Source of the DNA: CAZSAT01 sp964604675
GTDB taxonomy: Bacteria > Myxococcota_A > UBA796 > CAJQPC01
Assembly: GCA_964604675.1 (NCBI GenBank)
Contig: CAZSAT010000029.1
Coordinates: 1-62,579, forward strand
DNA length: 62,579 nt
Reading direction: 5' to 3'
A program made the position numbers and the translations under genes. This document shows positions 49,337 to 57,812 of this stretch, one piece after another. Numbering within the stretch: position 1 is the stretch's first letter; every line of letters begins with the position of its first letter. The notes under the pieces are model-generated. The model was not told the origin of the DNA and ran no database searches. It saw only the letters and a program-made list of their open reading frames with translations.

Positions 49337-51748
49337 ATGCGCACCACGTCCCTGTTGATCCCCCTGCTCCTGCTCACCGCCTGCAAGGATGGGGACCTCA
49401 CCGACGACACCGGCCCGGCCGACACCGGCCCGACCGCAGGCGAGGACGCCGATGGCGACGGCTACGAAGCCGACGTCGACTGCGACGACGACGACCCCGA
49501 CGTGAACCCGGGCGCGGAGGAGGTCTGCAACGGCGAAGACGACAACTGCGACGAGCAGGTGGACGAAGGCCTCGTGCAGACCTGGTACATCGACCGCGAC
49601 GGCGACGGCTACGGCGACGAGGGCACCACGCAGGAGTCCTGCGACACCCTCAGTGGCATGGTCACCGAGGGCGGCGACTGCAACGACGACGACGACACCA
49701 TGTTCCCCGGGGCCGACGAGCTCTGCGACGGCGCCGACAACGACTGCGACGACAGCATCGACGAGGACGCAGTCGACCAGACCACGCTCTACCAGGACGA
49801 CGACGGCGACGGCGTGGGCGTGGACGGCGGCAAGACCGTCACAGGCTGCGACTCCGAGGACGGCTACGCGGCGGACGTCGGCGACTGCGACGACAACGAC
49901 GCCACCCGCTACCCGGGGGCGAGCGAGATCTGCGACGGCGTCGACAACGACTGCGACAAGAAGTCGACCGAAGAGGGCTCGATCGCGCTGAACGGCGTCG
50001 GCGGCTACGCCAGCATCCAGGCAGCCCTGGACGCCGCGTCGTCCGGAAGCACCGTCTCGGTGTGCGACGGCGACTACGTCGAGGCGCTCACCGTCTCGAC
50101 CGACGTCACCCTGTCCGGGGCTGGGAGCGACCTGACCACCCTCGACGCGCGGCGCGGCGGCTCGGCCATCGCGGTGGACACCGGCGTCAACCTCACGGTG
50201 ACCGGGATGACCATCACCGGGGGCTCGGGCAACCCGTACCCCAAGGTCGCGGTCGACGTGGGCGGCGGCATCTGGGCCTTCCAGGCCGGCGCGCTCAGCT
50301 TCGACGACGTCATCTTCGAAGACAACCTCACCGACTACGGCGGGGCCATGTTCGTCGAGGAGGCCGACAGCATCACGCTGAACAACGTGGACGTGGTCGA
50401 CAACGAGTCGGGCTACGCCGGCGGGATCTGGGCCACCAACCTGGGTGATCTCACCATCGCGGACTCCACCCTCGACGACAACACCGCCTCCGGCAACGGC
50501 GGCGCCCTCTACCTGGTCGAGCTCGACACCCTGACCGTCACGAACTCCAGCATCAGCGGCAACGTGGCGGGCAACGGCGGGGCGGGACTCGTGGTCACCG
50601 TGACGACCGCGGAACTCGACGGCGTGACCATCGACGGCAACCAGGCGGTGGGCGATGGGACCAGCGCCTACGGGGGCGCGCTCTGGACCGAAGCCGTGGC
50701 GTACACCACCGCGGACACCACCGTCTCCAACAACAGCGCGGCGGGCACCTTCGGCGAGCAGGGCGTCGGGGGAGGCTTGCTGCTGGTCGACGCCACCTGG
50801 GCGGGCGGCACCATCCTCGACAACTCCGCGGACTTCGGCGGCGCCCTCTTCGGCTACACCTCGGGCGCGGGCGACACGGCCTCCGTGAGCGACGCCACGG
50901 TGCGTGGCAACACCGCCGCCTACAGCGGTGGCGGCGTCTACGCCCAGGGCGACTTCCTGTGCACCGACACGAGCTTCGAGGACAACACCGCCAGCTACGG
51001 CGGCGGCGTCTATGTGCAGTCCGACAAGACCTTCTCGGCCGAGGTCGACGGCAACGACTCCTGCTCGATCACGGGCAGCTACGGCGCGTACGGCGGCGGC
51101 GCGTACCTGGGCGGCAGCGTCGAGTCCCTCGACCTGGTCGGCTTCGAGATCAGCGGCAACGACGCGGTCTACGGCGGCGGCGTGTACGTGCTCGACGCGA
51201 GCGCCGAGGACCTGGTCATCACCGGCAACACCGCGGACTACGGCGCCGGGATCCTGTCGGCGGAGTCCAGCAGCCTCTCCGACAGCACCGTGTCGGGCAA
51301 CGAGGCCAGCTACGGCGGAGGCTTGTACGTGGAGACCGGCGAGCTGGTGCTCGACACCGTCACCCTCGACACCAACGCAGCCTCCGAGAGCGGCGGTGGT
51401 GCCTTGTTGCTCGAGGACGCCGCCCTGGTGTCCTACGGCTCGGACTGGTCGAGCGGCGGCACCGACAACAGCCCGGAAGACATCGCCGGCGACGGCGCGG
51501 ACGAGACCTACGACTACGCCACCGGCGACGACGACTTCAGCTGCGAGGTGAGCGCACTCGGTGGTGGTGGTGGTGGTGGCGGTGGCGGCGGTGGCGGCGC
51601 CCCGCCCCCGTTCGAGCACGGCCCCGCCGACACCGGCCACGGCGACACCGGTGACACCGGCGCGTCGGTCGACACCGGTGGCGACACCGGCGACACGGGC
51701 AGCGGTGGGTCGAGCGCCACCAGCCAGCTGGTCTGCGAGAGCATCTGA
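49337..51748 (+). CDS. Lipoprotein with MopE-like repeats and parallel beta-helix
   Basis: An 803-residue surface lipoprotein with a normal-length signal peptide ending LLLTAC. Residues ~35-215 contain three MopE-like metal-motif repeats (DADGDGYEADVDCDDDDPDV; CNGEDDNCDEQVDEG; RDGDGYGDEGTTQESC; CDGADNDCDDSIDED). Residues ~220-740 form right-handed beta-helix repeats of the polymorphic-outer-membrane type, with many 'GGxxYGGGxYV' and 'GNxAxYGGG' turns. The C-terminus carries a poly-Gly run, repeated Asp-Thr-Gly triplets and a terminal cysteine (LVCESI). Likely a surface adhesin or polysaccharide-binding protein. Confidence 0.88.
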   Translation: MRTTSLLIPLLLLTACKDGDLTDDTGPADTGPTAGEDADGDGYEADVDCDDDDPDVNPGAEEVCNGEDDNCDEQVDEGLVQTWYIDRDGDGYGDEGTTQESCDTLSGMVTEGGDCNDDDDTMFPGADELCDGADNDCDDSIDEDAVDQTTLYQDDDGDGVGVDGGKTVTGCDSEDGYAADVGDCDDNDATRYPGASEICDGVDNDCDKKSTEEGSIALNGVGGYASIQAALDAASSGSTVSVCDGDYVEALTVSTDVTLSGAGSDLTTLDARRGGSAIAVDTGVNLTVTGMTITGGSGNPYPKVAVDVGGGIWAFQAGALSFDDVIFEDNLTDYGGAMFVEEADSITLNNVDVVDNESGYAGGIWATNLGDLTIADSTLDDNTASGNGGALYLVELDTLTVTNSSISGNVAGNGGAGLVVTVTTAELDGVTIDGNQAVGDGTSAYGGALWTEAVAYTTADTTVSNNSAAGTFGEQGVGGGLLLVDATWAGGTILDNSADFGGALFGYTSGAGDTASVSDATVRGNTAAYSGGGVYAQGDFLCTDTSFEDNTASYGGGVYVQSDKTFSAEVDGNDSCSITGSYGAYGGGAYLGGSVESLDLVGFEISGNDAVYGGGVYVLDASAEDLVITGNTADYGAGILSAESSSLSDSTVSGNEASYGGGLYVETGELVLDTVTLDTNAASESGGGALLLEDAALVSYGSDWSSGGTDNSPEDIAGDGADETYDYATGDDDFSCEVSALGGGGGGGGGGGGGAPPPFEHGPADTGHGDTGDTGASVDTGGDTGDTGSGGSSATSQLVCESI

Positions 51749-51776
51749 GGCGCTTGCAGCGTGATAGCCGCCTTCC

Positions 51777-53432
51777 ATGCACTCCCGTGACGAGCTCTGG
51801 TCCCGACTCACCGAGGAGACCTTCGACCTCCTCATCATCGGGGGCGGCATCACCGGCGCCGGCGCCTTCCGCGACGCCGCCCACCGGGGGCTGAAGGTCG
51901 CCCTCGTCGAGATGGTGGACTTCGCGTCCGGCACCTCCTCCCGAAGCTCCAAGCTCGTGCACGGGGGCCTGCGGTACCTCGAGCACTACGAGTTCAGCCT
52001 CGTCTTCGAGGCGGTCAGCGAGCGGAGGGTGTTGCAGAACATCGCGCCGCACATCGTGAACCCCCTCGCCTTCCTGTTCCCTGTCTACGACACGTCGCGG
52101 GTGAGCATGAACACCCTGCGGGCCGGCATGTGGGTCTACGACGCGCTGGCGCTGTTCCGCGCCCCCAAGACCCACACCACGCTGTCCAAGCGGTCGCTGC
52201 GCAAGAAGGAGCCCGCGCTCGGGCAGGACGGGCTGAAGGGCGCGCCGCTCTACTACGACTGCGCGACCGACGACACGCGCCTCACCATGGAGACCTTGCT
52301 CGACGGGCTCCAGCGCGGTGGGGTCGCTGCGAACTACACCCGCGTCGACGGACTGGTCAAGAACGACGACGGCCGCATCATCGGTGCATCCATCTGCGAC
52401 GAGATCGACGGACGTCGCTCCGAGGTCCGCGCGAAGGCGGTCGTGAACGCCACCGGTCCCTGGACGGATCGCACCCGCGCCTACGCCACCGGAGCGGCGC
52501 CGCTGCTCAGGCCCACGAAGGGCGTGCACGTGGTGGTGCAGTCCTCCCGCCTGCCGGTGTCCCATGCGGTCGTGTGCACCCACCCGGAGGACAAGCGGGT
52601 GCTGTTCGCCATCCCCTGGGGCGAGCAGACCTACATCGGCACGACCGACACCGACCACGAAGGCGACCCGGCGGCCATCCGCGCCACCGGCGAGGACGTG
52701 GACTACCTGCTCGGCTGCGCCAACCACTACTTCCCAGAGGTCGACCTCACGAGGGACGACGTGATCGCGACCTGGGCGGGCTTGCGGCCGCTGATCTCGC
52801 AGGAAGGCAGCACCGCCAGCGTGAGCCGCGAGCACGAGATCGTGGTCGATCCGGCCGGGCTCATCACCATCGCGGGCGGCAAGCTGACCACCTACCGGAA
52901 GATGGGCGCCGAGGTGGTGCAGTCCGCGCTCAACCTGATGGCCCTCTTCGGCCAGGTGCCCGACGGGGTGGGCGACGCCCAGACCGGACGCGAACCGCTG
53001 CCCGGCGCGGTCGGGTGGCCGGAGAACGACGACGCCAGCACGGTGGCCGCCGAGGTCGTCGAGGCGGGGCTGGGAAAGGTCAGCGACGCCTCCGCCCGCT
53101 ACCTGACCAACCGCTACGGCACCCGCGGCCTCGACATCGCACGGTTGGCGGCCAGCAACCAGGGCCTGGCCCAGGTGCTGATCGACGAGCGCCCGGAGCT
53201 GATGGCCGAGGTCGACTGGGCCGTGGGGCAGGAGCTCTGTCTGCGCCTGAACGACTTCATGTGCCGCCGGACCCAGCTCTACTTCCGCGACAACGACCAG
53301 GGCCTGGGCGCCGCCGAGGCGGTGGCCGAGCGCATGGGCGAGCTGCTGGGCTGGGACGAGCAGCGCACCACCGAAGAGGTGCTCGCCTACCAGGCCGAGG
53401 TCGCCAGGAGCCGAGCGTGGCGCTCCGACTAG
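51777..53432 (+). CDS. glpD: FAD-dependent glycerol-3-phosphate dehydrogenase
   Basis: A 551-residue membrane-associated flavoprotein that oxidises glycerol-3-phosphate to dihydroxyacetone phosphate and feeds the quinone pool. The FAD site IIGGGITGAGAFRDAAHRG is at residues 19-37; TSSRSSKLVHGGLRYLEHYE and ATGPWTDRTR are typical, as are TYIGTTDTDHEGD and AGGKLTTYRKM. The C-terminal ~120 residues are the helical GlpD domain. Its last 16 bases overlap the next gene. Confidence 0.93.
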   Translation: MHSRDELWSRLTEETFDLLIIGGGITGAGAFRDAAHRGLKVALVEMVDFASGTSSRSSKLVHGGLRYLEHYEFSLVFEAVSERRVLQNIAPHIVNPLAFLFPVYDTSRVSMNTLRAGMWVYDALALFRAPKTHTTLSKRSLRKKEPALGQDGLKGAPLYYDCATDDTRLTMETLLDGLQRGGVAANYTRVDGLVKNDDGRIIGASICDEIDGRRSEVRAKAVVNATGPWTDRTRAYATGAAPLLRPTKGVHVVVQSSRLPVSHAVVCTHPEDKRVLFAIPWGEQTYIGTTDTDHEGDPAAIRATGEDVDYLLGCANHYFPEVDLTRDDVIATWAGLRPLISQEGSTASVSREHEIVVDPAGLITIAGGKLTTYRKMGAEVVQSALNLMALFGQVPDGVGDAQTGREPLPGAVGWPENDDASTVAAEVVEAGLGKVSDASARYLTNRYGTRGLDIARLAASNQGLAQVLIDERPELMAEVDWAVGQELCLRLNDFMCRRTQLYFRDNDQGLGAAEAVAERMGELLGWDEQRTTEEVLAYQAEVARSRAWRSD

Positions 53433-55681
53433 GCGCCCTCACCCGCGCCTTCCGGAGCGACGACGCGCGCTTCGCGGCGGTGTGCACCAAGGCGCTGCGC
53501 GGCCTCGAAGGCGGCGAGACCGTGCCCCCGGAGCTGCTTCCGATGGGTGCCCGGATGCTCGCCCGTGGGCTCTTGACCGCCCGAGCCCTGTCGATCGGGC
53601 GTGACCGGCCCTGGCCCTACGCCTTCGTCCGGCAGCTGGACCCCGAGGACCCGGGGTTCCTGCCCCGCTCCCTGCTGCCGGTGCACTTCAACCTCAGCTA
53701 CCGCAACTGGACGACCATCGGCCTGCCAGGCCGAGACGACGAGGCCATCGTCGACCCCGGCGGCTGGCTGTCGCCGATGCGCGACGGCCCGAGCCTGGCG
53801 GTCTGGGTCGGCGACAGCCGCCGGTTGTTCACCCTCGGTCCGCTGCCGGGTTGGGGCCGGGACGAAGGCCTGGCCCTCTCCCAACAGCGGCTCGACAGCT
53901 ACCCGATGGTCCGCACCATCGGGGTCCGCGAAGAGGTCGAGGTCGAGGTCGACGCCTTCCCCGCCGTGGTGGAAGGAACGCTGGTCTTCGGCTTGACGGC
54001 GCGCGTGCGGCTCCGCGCACCGGCCCCCCGACCCGTGCGGGTGGGCTTCGCCATCCGTCCCGCGAACCCCGAGGGGATCGCGCCCATCTTCCAGCTCGAG
54101 CGACGGGACGACGGCTGGTGGTACGCCGACGACAAGCCCTTCGCCTTCTTCCCCCACGCGGGCGAGGACGTCGCCGTGTCGAGCTGGCGCTCGGGCGACG
54201 TCTACGGGCGGGTGGGCGGGGTGCTCCGCGACGAGCAGACGCGGCACGACCAGGGCGGACCGCGCAAGGTCGTGCAGTGCCCGGCCGGCCTCGCCACCGG
54301 CGTGGAGCTCTACCGGGTGAACCTGAGCCCCGGCGAGACCTTCAAGCGCACGATCTACGCCTCCGGCGAGGCCCGGGTCGGCGAGGCCCTGAGGCGCTCG
54401 TCGGCCACCCGCCTGATGCGCGGCGTGCGCGCCGACTGGGACGGCGTGACACGCTCGGGTGCGCGGATCGAGCTGCCCGCGCACCACGGCAACTTCCAGG
54501 CTTGCCGCACCACTCTGCTCGCGCTCACCGACACCCGCCAGGTCACCCCGGGCCCGCTCACCTACCACGCCTTCTGGTACCGGGACGCGGCCTACCACCT
54601 CGCCGCCCTCGCACGGCTCGGGTACCTCCGTCGCGCCGCCGACGTCCTCCAGACCTACGCCTCACGGCAGGCTCGGTCGGGTGCCTGGCTGTCCCAGGGC
54701 GGAGAGTGGGACGGCACGGGGCAGGCGATCTGGACGGTGCTCGACCACGTGCGCCTGAGCGGCAACCGGCGCCTGCTGAAGGATCTCTACCCGCACCTCG
54801 TGAAGGCGGCGGGCTGGATCGTGCGCACCCAGCAGGACGGGCTGATGCCCCCTGGCTGGTCGGCGGAACACCTGGGCCCCGCCGATCGCTACTACTGGGA
54901 CGCCATCTGGGCCTGCGCGGGGCTCCGGGAAGCAGCGGTGGCGGCCCAGTGGATGGGCAAGCGCGACCACGAGCGACGCTTCTCGATCGCCCACGGCGAG
55001 ATGCTGGACAAGCTCCGCCAGCGCATGGGCGACGGCCCGGTGCCCGCAGCGCCCGGACGCGACATGGACTCGGCCGCCGTGAGCGTGTTGTGCGCGGTCT
55101 GGCCGCTCGGCGTGCTCGGTGGGAGCGAGCCGAGCATGCGCAGCACGTGCCAGTGGCTGCTCGACCACTGCATGCACGAGGCCGGGCTCTTCCACGACGT
55201 GGTGCACTCGGGGGTGAACCCCTACCTCTCCGCCCACCTCGCGCAGGCCCGGCTCGCGGGGGCCGAGTCCGGCGCCGTGGCCTGCCTCGACTACCTCTGC
55301 GAACAGGCCTCCCCCACCGGATGTTGGCCCGAGGCCTTCCATCCCGAGCGCGGGGGGGTGATGGGCGACGGCGACCACGCGTGGGCCGCGGCGGAGTTCG
55401 TCATGCTCGCGCGCAACCTGTTGGTGAGGGAAGAGGGTGGCACCTTGCACCTCTTCAACGGCACCGACCGTCGTTGGTGGTCGGGTGAGACCCTGGTCGA
55501 GCGGCTGCCCACCCGCTTCGGTCCGGTGCGCCTGATGGCGGGCAGCGGCGAGGTGCGGCTCGATGGCGAGTGGCGCGAGCGACCGGGGCGCGTGGTGCTC
55601 CACAAGCCGGGTGGCGAGCCGGGCCTGCTGCGCGTCGACGGACGCGAGGTGCGTGGGGATCAGGAGCGCTTGGAGCTCTGA
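53417..55681 (+). CDS. Large glycoside-hydrolase-like protein, (alpha/alpha)6 barrel
   Basis: A 754-residue protein. Residues ~60-340 are beta-rich (HFNLSYRNWTTIGLPGRD; EVEVEVDAFPAVVEGTLVFG), and ~350-680 resemble an (alpha/alpha)6 glucosidase barrel: TYHAFWYRDAAYHLAALARL, GGEWDGTGQAIWTVLDHV, RYYWDAIWACAGLREAA and WPEAFHPERGGVMGDGDHAW. These Trp/Tyr/Asp/Glu-rich segments match the general style of GH15/GH63/GH78-type enzymes; exact family and substrate are not assignable by eye. No signal peptide. GTG at 53417, with AGGAG about six bases upstream, overlaps the glpD stop by 16 bases. The 3' end overlaps the convergent oxidoreductase by 22 bases. Confidence 0.78.
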   Translation: MALRLGALTRAFRSDDARFAAVCTKALRGLEGGETVPPELLPMGARMLARGLLTARALSIGRDRPWPYAFVRQLDPEDPGFLPRSLLPVHFNLSYRNWTTIGLPGRDDEAIVDPGGWLSPMRDGPSLAVWVGDSRRLFTLGPLPGWGRDEGLALSQQRLDSYPMVRTIGVREEVEVEVDAFPAVVEGTLVFGLTARVRLRAPAPRPVRVGFAIRPANPEGIAPIFQLERRDDGWWYADDKPFAFFPHAGEDVAVSSWRSGDVYGRVGGVLRDEQTRHDQGGPRKVVQCPAGLATGVELYRVNLSPGETFKRTIYASGEARVGEALRRSSATRLMRGVRADWDGVTRSGARIELPAHHGNFQACRTTLLALTDTRQVTPGPLTYHAFWYRDAAYHLAALARLGYLRRAADVLQTYASRQARSGAWLSQGGEWDGTGQAIWTVLDHVRLSGNRRLLKDLYPHLVKAAGWIVRTQQDGLMPPGWSAEHLGPADRYYWDAIWACAGLREAAVAAQWMGKRDHERRFSIAHGEMLDKLRQRMGDGPVPAAPGRDMDSAAVSVLCAVWPLGVLGGSEPSMRSTCQWLLDHCMHEAGLFHDVVHSGVNPYLSAHLAQARLAGAESGAVACLDYLCEQASPTGCWPEAFHPERGGVMGDGDHAWAAAEFVMLARNLLVREEGGTLHLFNGTDRRWWSGETLVERLPTRFGPVRLMAGSGEVRLDGEWRERPGRVVLHKPGGEPGLLRVDGREVRGDQERLEL

Positions 55682-56478
55682 CGGCTGGCGTGCAGGGCGT
55701 CGGCCAGCGCCAGCACGCCGACGATGCGCTCTCGCGCCACGTACGGGGCCGCGCCATCGAGCATGGCCGCGCTCGCGGCGAGCTGATCGGTGGCGAAGAG
55801 GCCGGTCGACGGGGGGAGTGGGACCTGCTGGTCGTCCTCGAGCAGCACACGGTCGCGTTGACGGATCACGCACCCGTCGTCGAGGTGGAGGTCGAGCTCG
55901 AAGCGACGGGGTTCGCCGGGCGCATGGCGCAGATCGAGCAACACCGGAGCGCCGCCCACCCGCAGGTGGCGTCCGTCCACCTCCGGGCGGCCCACCGCGT
56001 CCCAGAGCCGGTGGAAGCGTGCGAGGTTGTCGTGGGCGATGCGTCCGCTGGTTGTCGGGCGCTGGAAGGCCAGCCGGGCACGCACGAGTCGTCGCCCCCG
56101 ACAGCGTCCCAGCAGCCAGATCGCCGTGGGGGTGAGCAACTCGATGTGCTCCACGTGGAGCACCCGCCCGGTGCGGTCGGCGTGCTCGAAGAGGGCCGCG
56201 GCCGTAGCGCTGTCCTGAGCGAGGGGGAACTCGCAGACCACGTGACAGCCCGCGTCGAGCGCACGCCGGACCTGCTCGCCGTGGTGCCCATCCGGGGAGC
56301 AGATCGCCACGGCGTCGACCGCTGCGAAGAGCGCCTCCAAGCTCGCGAAGCCGGGCACCTGGAGCTCGTCGAGCGCACCGCGGACACCGCCGACGATGGA
56401 GGCGCGGGGGTCGGCCCGGAGGGCGTGCACGCGCGCGGCACCGGCCCGGCCCACGCCGACCACACCCCAGCGGATCAC
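55660..56478 (-). CDS. Gfo/Idh/MocA-family oxidoreductase
   Basis: A 272-residue NAD(P)-dependent oxidoreductase. The N-terminal Rossmann fold reads WGVVGVGRAGAARVHALRA, with AVAICSPDGHHGEQVRRALD and CEFPLAQD (position of the family's conserved EKP-type motif, here EFP). The C-terminal domain is shorter than usual, and the lysine of the catalytic EKP motif is replaced by phenylalanine, so activity may be altered. GTG at 56478 overlaps the permease stop (GTGA), suggesting it acts on the transported compound or is co-regulated with it. Confidence 0.77.
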   Translation of the reverse strand: MIRWGVVGVGRAGAARVHALRADPRASIVGGVRGALDELQVPGFASLEALFAAVDAVAICSPDGHHGEQVRRALDAGCHVVCEFPLAQDSATAAALFEHADRTGRVLHVEHIELLTPTAIWLLGRCRGRRLVRARLAFQRPTTSGRIAHDNLARFHRLWDAVGRPEVDGRHLRVGGAPVLLDLRHAPGEPRRFELDLHLDDGCVIRQRDRVLLEDDQQVPLPPSTGLFATDQLAASAAMLDGAAPYVARERIVGVLALADALHASRQSSKRS

Positions 56479-57758
56479 GAGGCCTTCGCCCGGGTCACCC
56501 GGGACAGCCCGTAGAGGGGCACACCGACCAGGAGCGCGACGCCGCCCGCCAGGATCCGATCCGGCGCGGTGTTCGCCAGCAGCACCACACACAGGCCCAC
56601 GGTCAGGAGCGGGAGGACGGGCCCGCCCGGGAGACGGAAGCCCGCGCTGGGGGCCTCGCCGCGGCGCCGCAGCACGATGGCGGCCAGGCAGGTGGGGATG
56701 TACTGCAAGAAGCGCGCGACCACGCCGAGCGCAGCGAGCTCCGCGAAGGTGCCGGTGGCCGCCAGGATCGCCGAGAGCACCATGGTGACGAGCACCGCGT
56801 TGACCGGGACGCCGGTCTGCACGTTCACCCGCGCGAGGGCCGACGGCAGGTCCCCGCGCGCGGCCATCGCGAAGAAGCGCCGCGGGCTGACGAGCGCCGC
56901 GCCCGAGTTCGTGCCGAACACCGAGAGCACGATGCCCGCGGCCACCAAGGTGCCACCGAAGGGTCCGAGCACGTTCTGGGAGGCCGCCGCGACAGGGTTT
57001 GCGTGCCCGGCGATCTCGGGCAGCGTGCCGATCGAGACCGCCAGCACGGCCACGTAGACCACGCTGACCAGCGCCATGACGATCATCAAGGCGAGCGGCA
57101 CCGAGCGCTGGGGGTTGTCCATCTCGCCGGCCGGCACGACCAGGGTCTCGAAGCCCACGAAGGCGTAGAGCAGCAGGATCGTGGTGTCGGCGAGGTCGCC
57201 GTAGCCCTGAGGAGCGAAGGGAACGTACAGGTCGCCGTCGAGGGCGAACACCCCCACCGACACGAACAGCACCAGCGGCACGAGCTTGGCGACGGAGAAG
57301 AAGGTGGACACCGCCGCCCCTTGCTTGGCACCGCGCAAGTTCACCAGCGTGAGGAGCACCATCAGGCCGATCGCCGTGACCGGCTGGTGCCAGCCCTCGG
57401 TGACCGCCGGCACGAAGTGCCCGAGCACGAGCGTGAACCCGTTGGCCAGCGCCGCCCAGGAGATGACCGCCACGCAGCAGGTCATCCAGCCCACCTCGAA
57501 GCCCACGAAGTCGCCGAAGGCCTCGCGCGCGTAGACGTACGCGCCCCCCGTGTCGGAGAAGCGGCTGCCGACCTCCGCGAAGCAGAGGGCGATGAGGAAG
57601 CAGAGGCCAGCGCCGAGCACGACGCCGACCAGGGAGGCCGGGCCCATGAGCCCGGCGGCGAGGCCCGGGAGCAGGAAGATGCCCTGGCCGATCACGCCGT
57701 TGATCCCGAGGGCGACCACGGCGGAGAGCGACAGGCTGCGCTTGAGGGAGGCGCTCAC
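56475..57758 (-). CDS. APC-superfamily amino acid permease
   Basis: A 427-residue integral membrane transporter with about twelve helices. The N-terminal helix has the APC signature GINGVIGQGIFLLPG, followed by SDTGGAYVYAREAFGDFVGF, YAFVGFETLVVPAGEM and GTNSGAALVSPRRFFAMA. Specificity is unknown. It starts at GTG (57758), 54 bases from the divergent asparagine synthetase gene, and is coupled to the oxidoreductase downstream. Confidence 0.9.
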   Translation of the reverse strand: MSASLKRSLSLSAVVALGINGVIGQGIFLLPGLAAGLMGPASLVGVVLGAGLCFLIALCFAEVGSRFSDTGGAYVYAREAFGDFVGFEVGWMTCCVAVISWAALANGFTLVLGHFVPAVTEGWHQPVTAIGLMVLLTLVNLRGAKQGAAVSTFFSVAKLVPLVLFVSVGVFALDGDLYVPFAPQGYGDLADTTILLLYAFVGFETLVVPAGEMDNPQRSVPLALMIVMALVSVVYVAVLAVSIGTLPEIAGHANPVAAASQNVLGPFGGTLVAAGIVLSVFGTNSGAALVSPRRFFAMAARGDLPSALARVNVQTGVPVNAVLVTMVLSAILAATGTFAELAALGVVARFLQYIPTCLAAIVLRRRGEAPSAGFRLPGGPVLPLLTVGLCVVLLANTAPDRILAGGVALLVGVPLYGLSRVTRAKAS

Positions 57759-57812
57759 CGCTCGTGCTTACCACACCTGCGCTACGGTTCCGGAGCCCCG
57801 CCCGGAGCGCCG

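Noticed and set aside
47783..51952. 1389-residue minus-strand frame
   Set aside because: Antisense to tag, the dehydrogenase, the beta-helix lipoprotein and the start of glpD. It is a valine/alanine-rich shadow of their codon bias.
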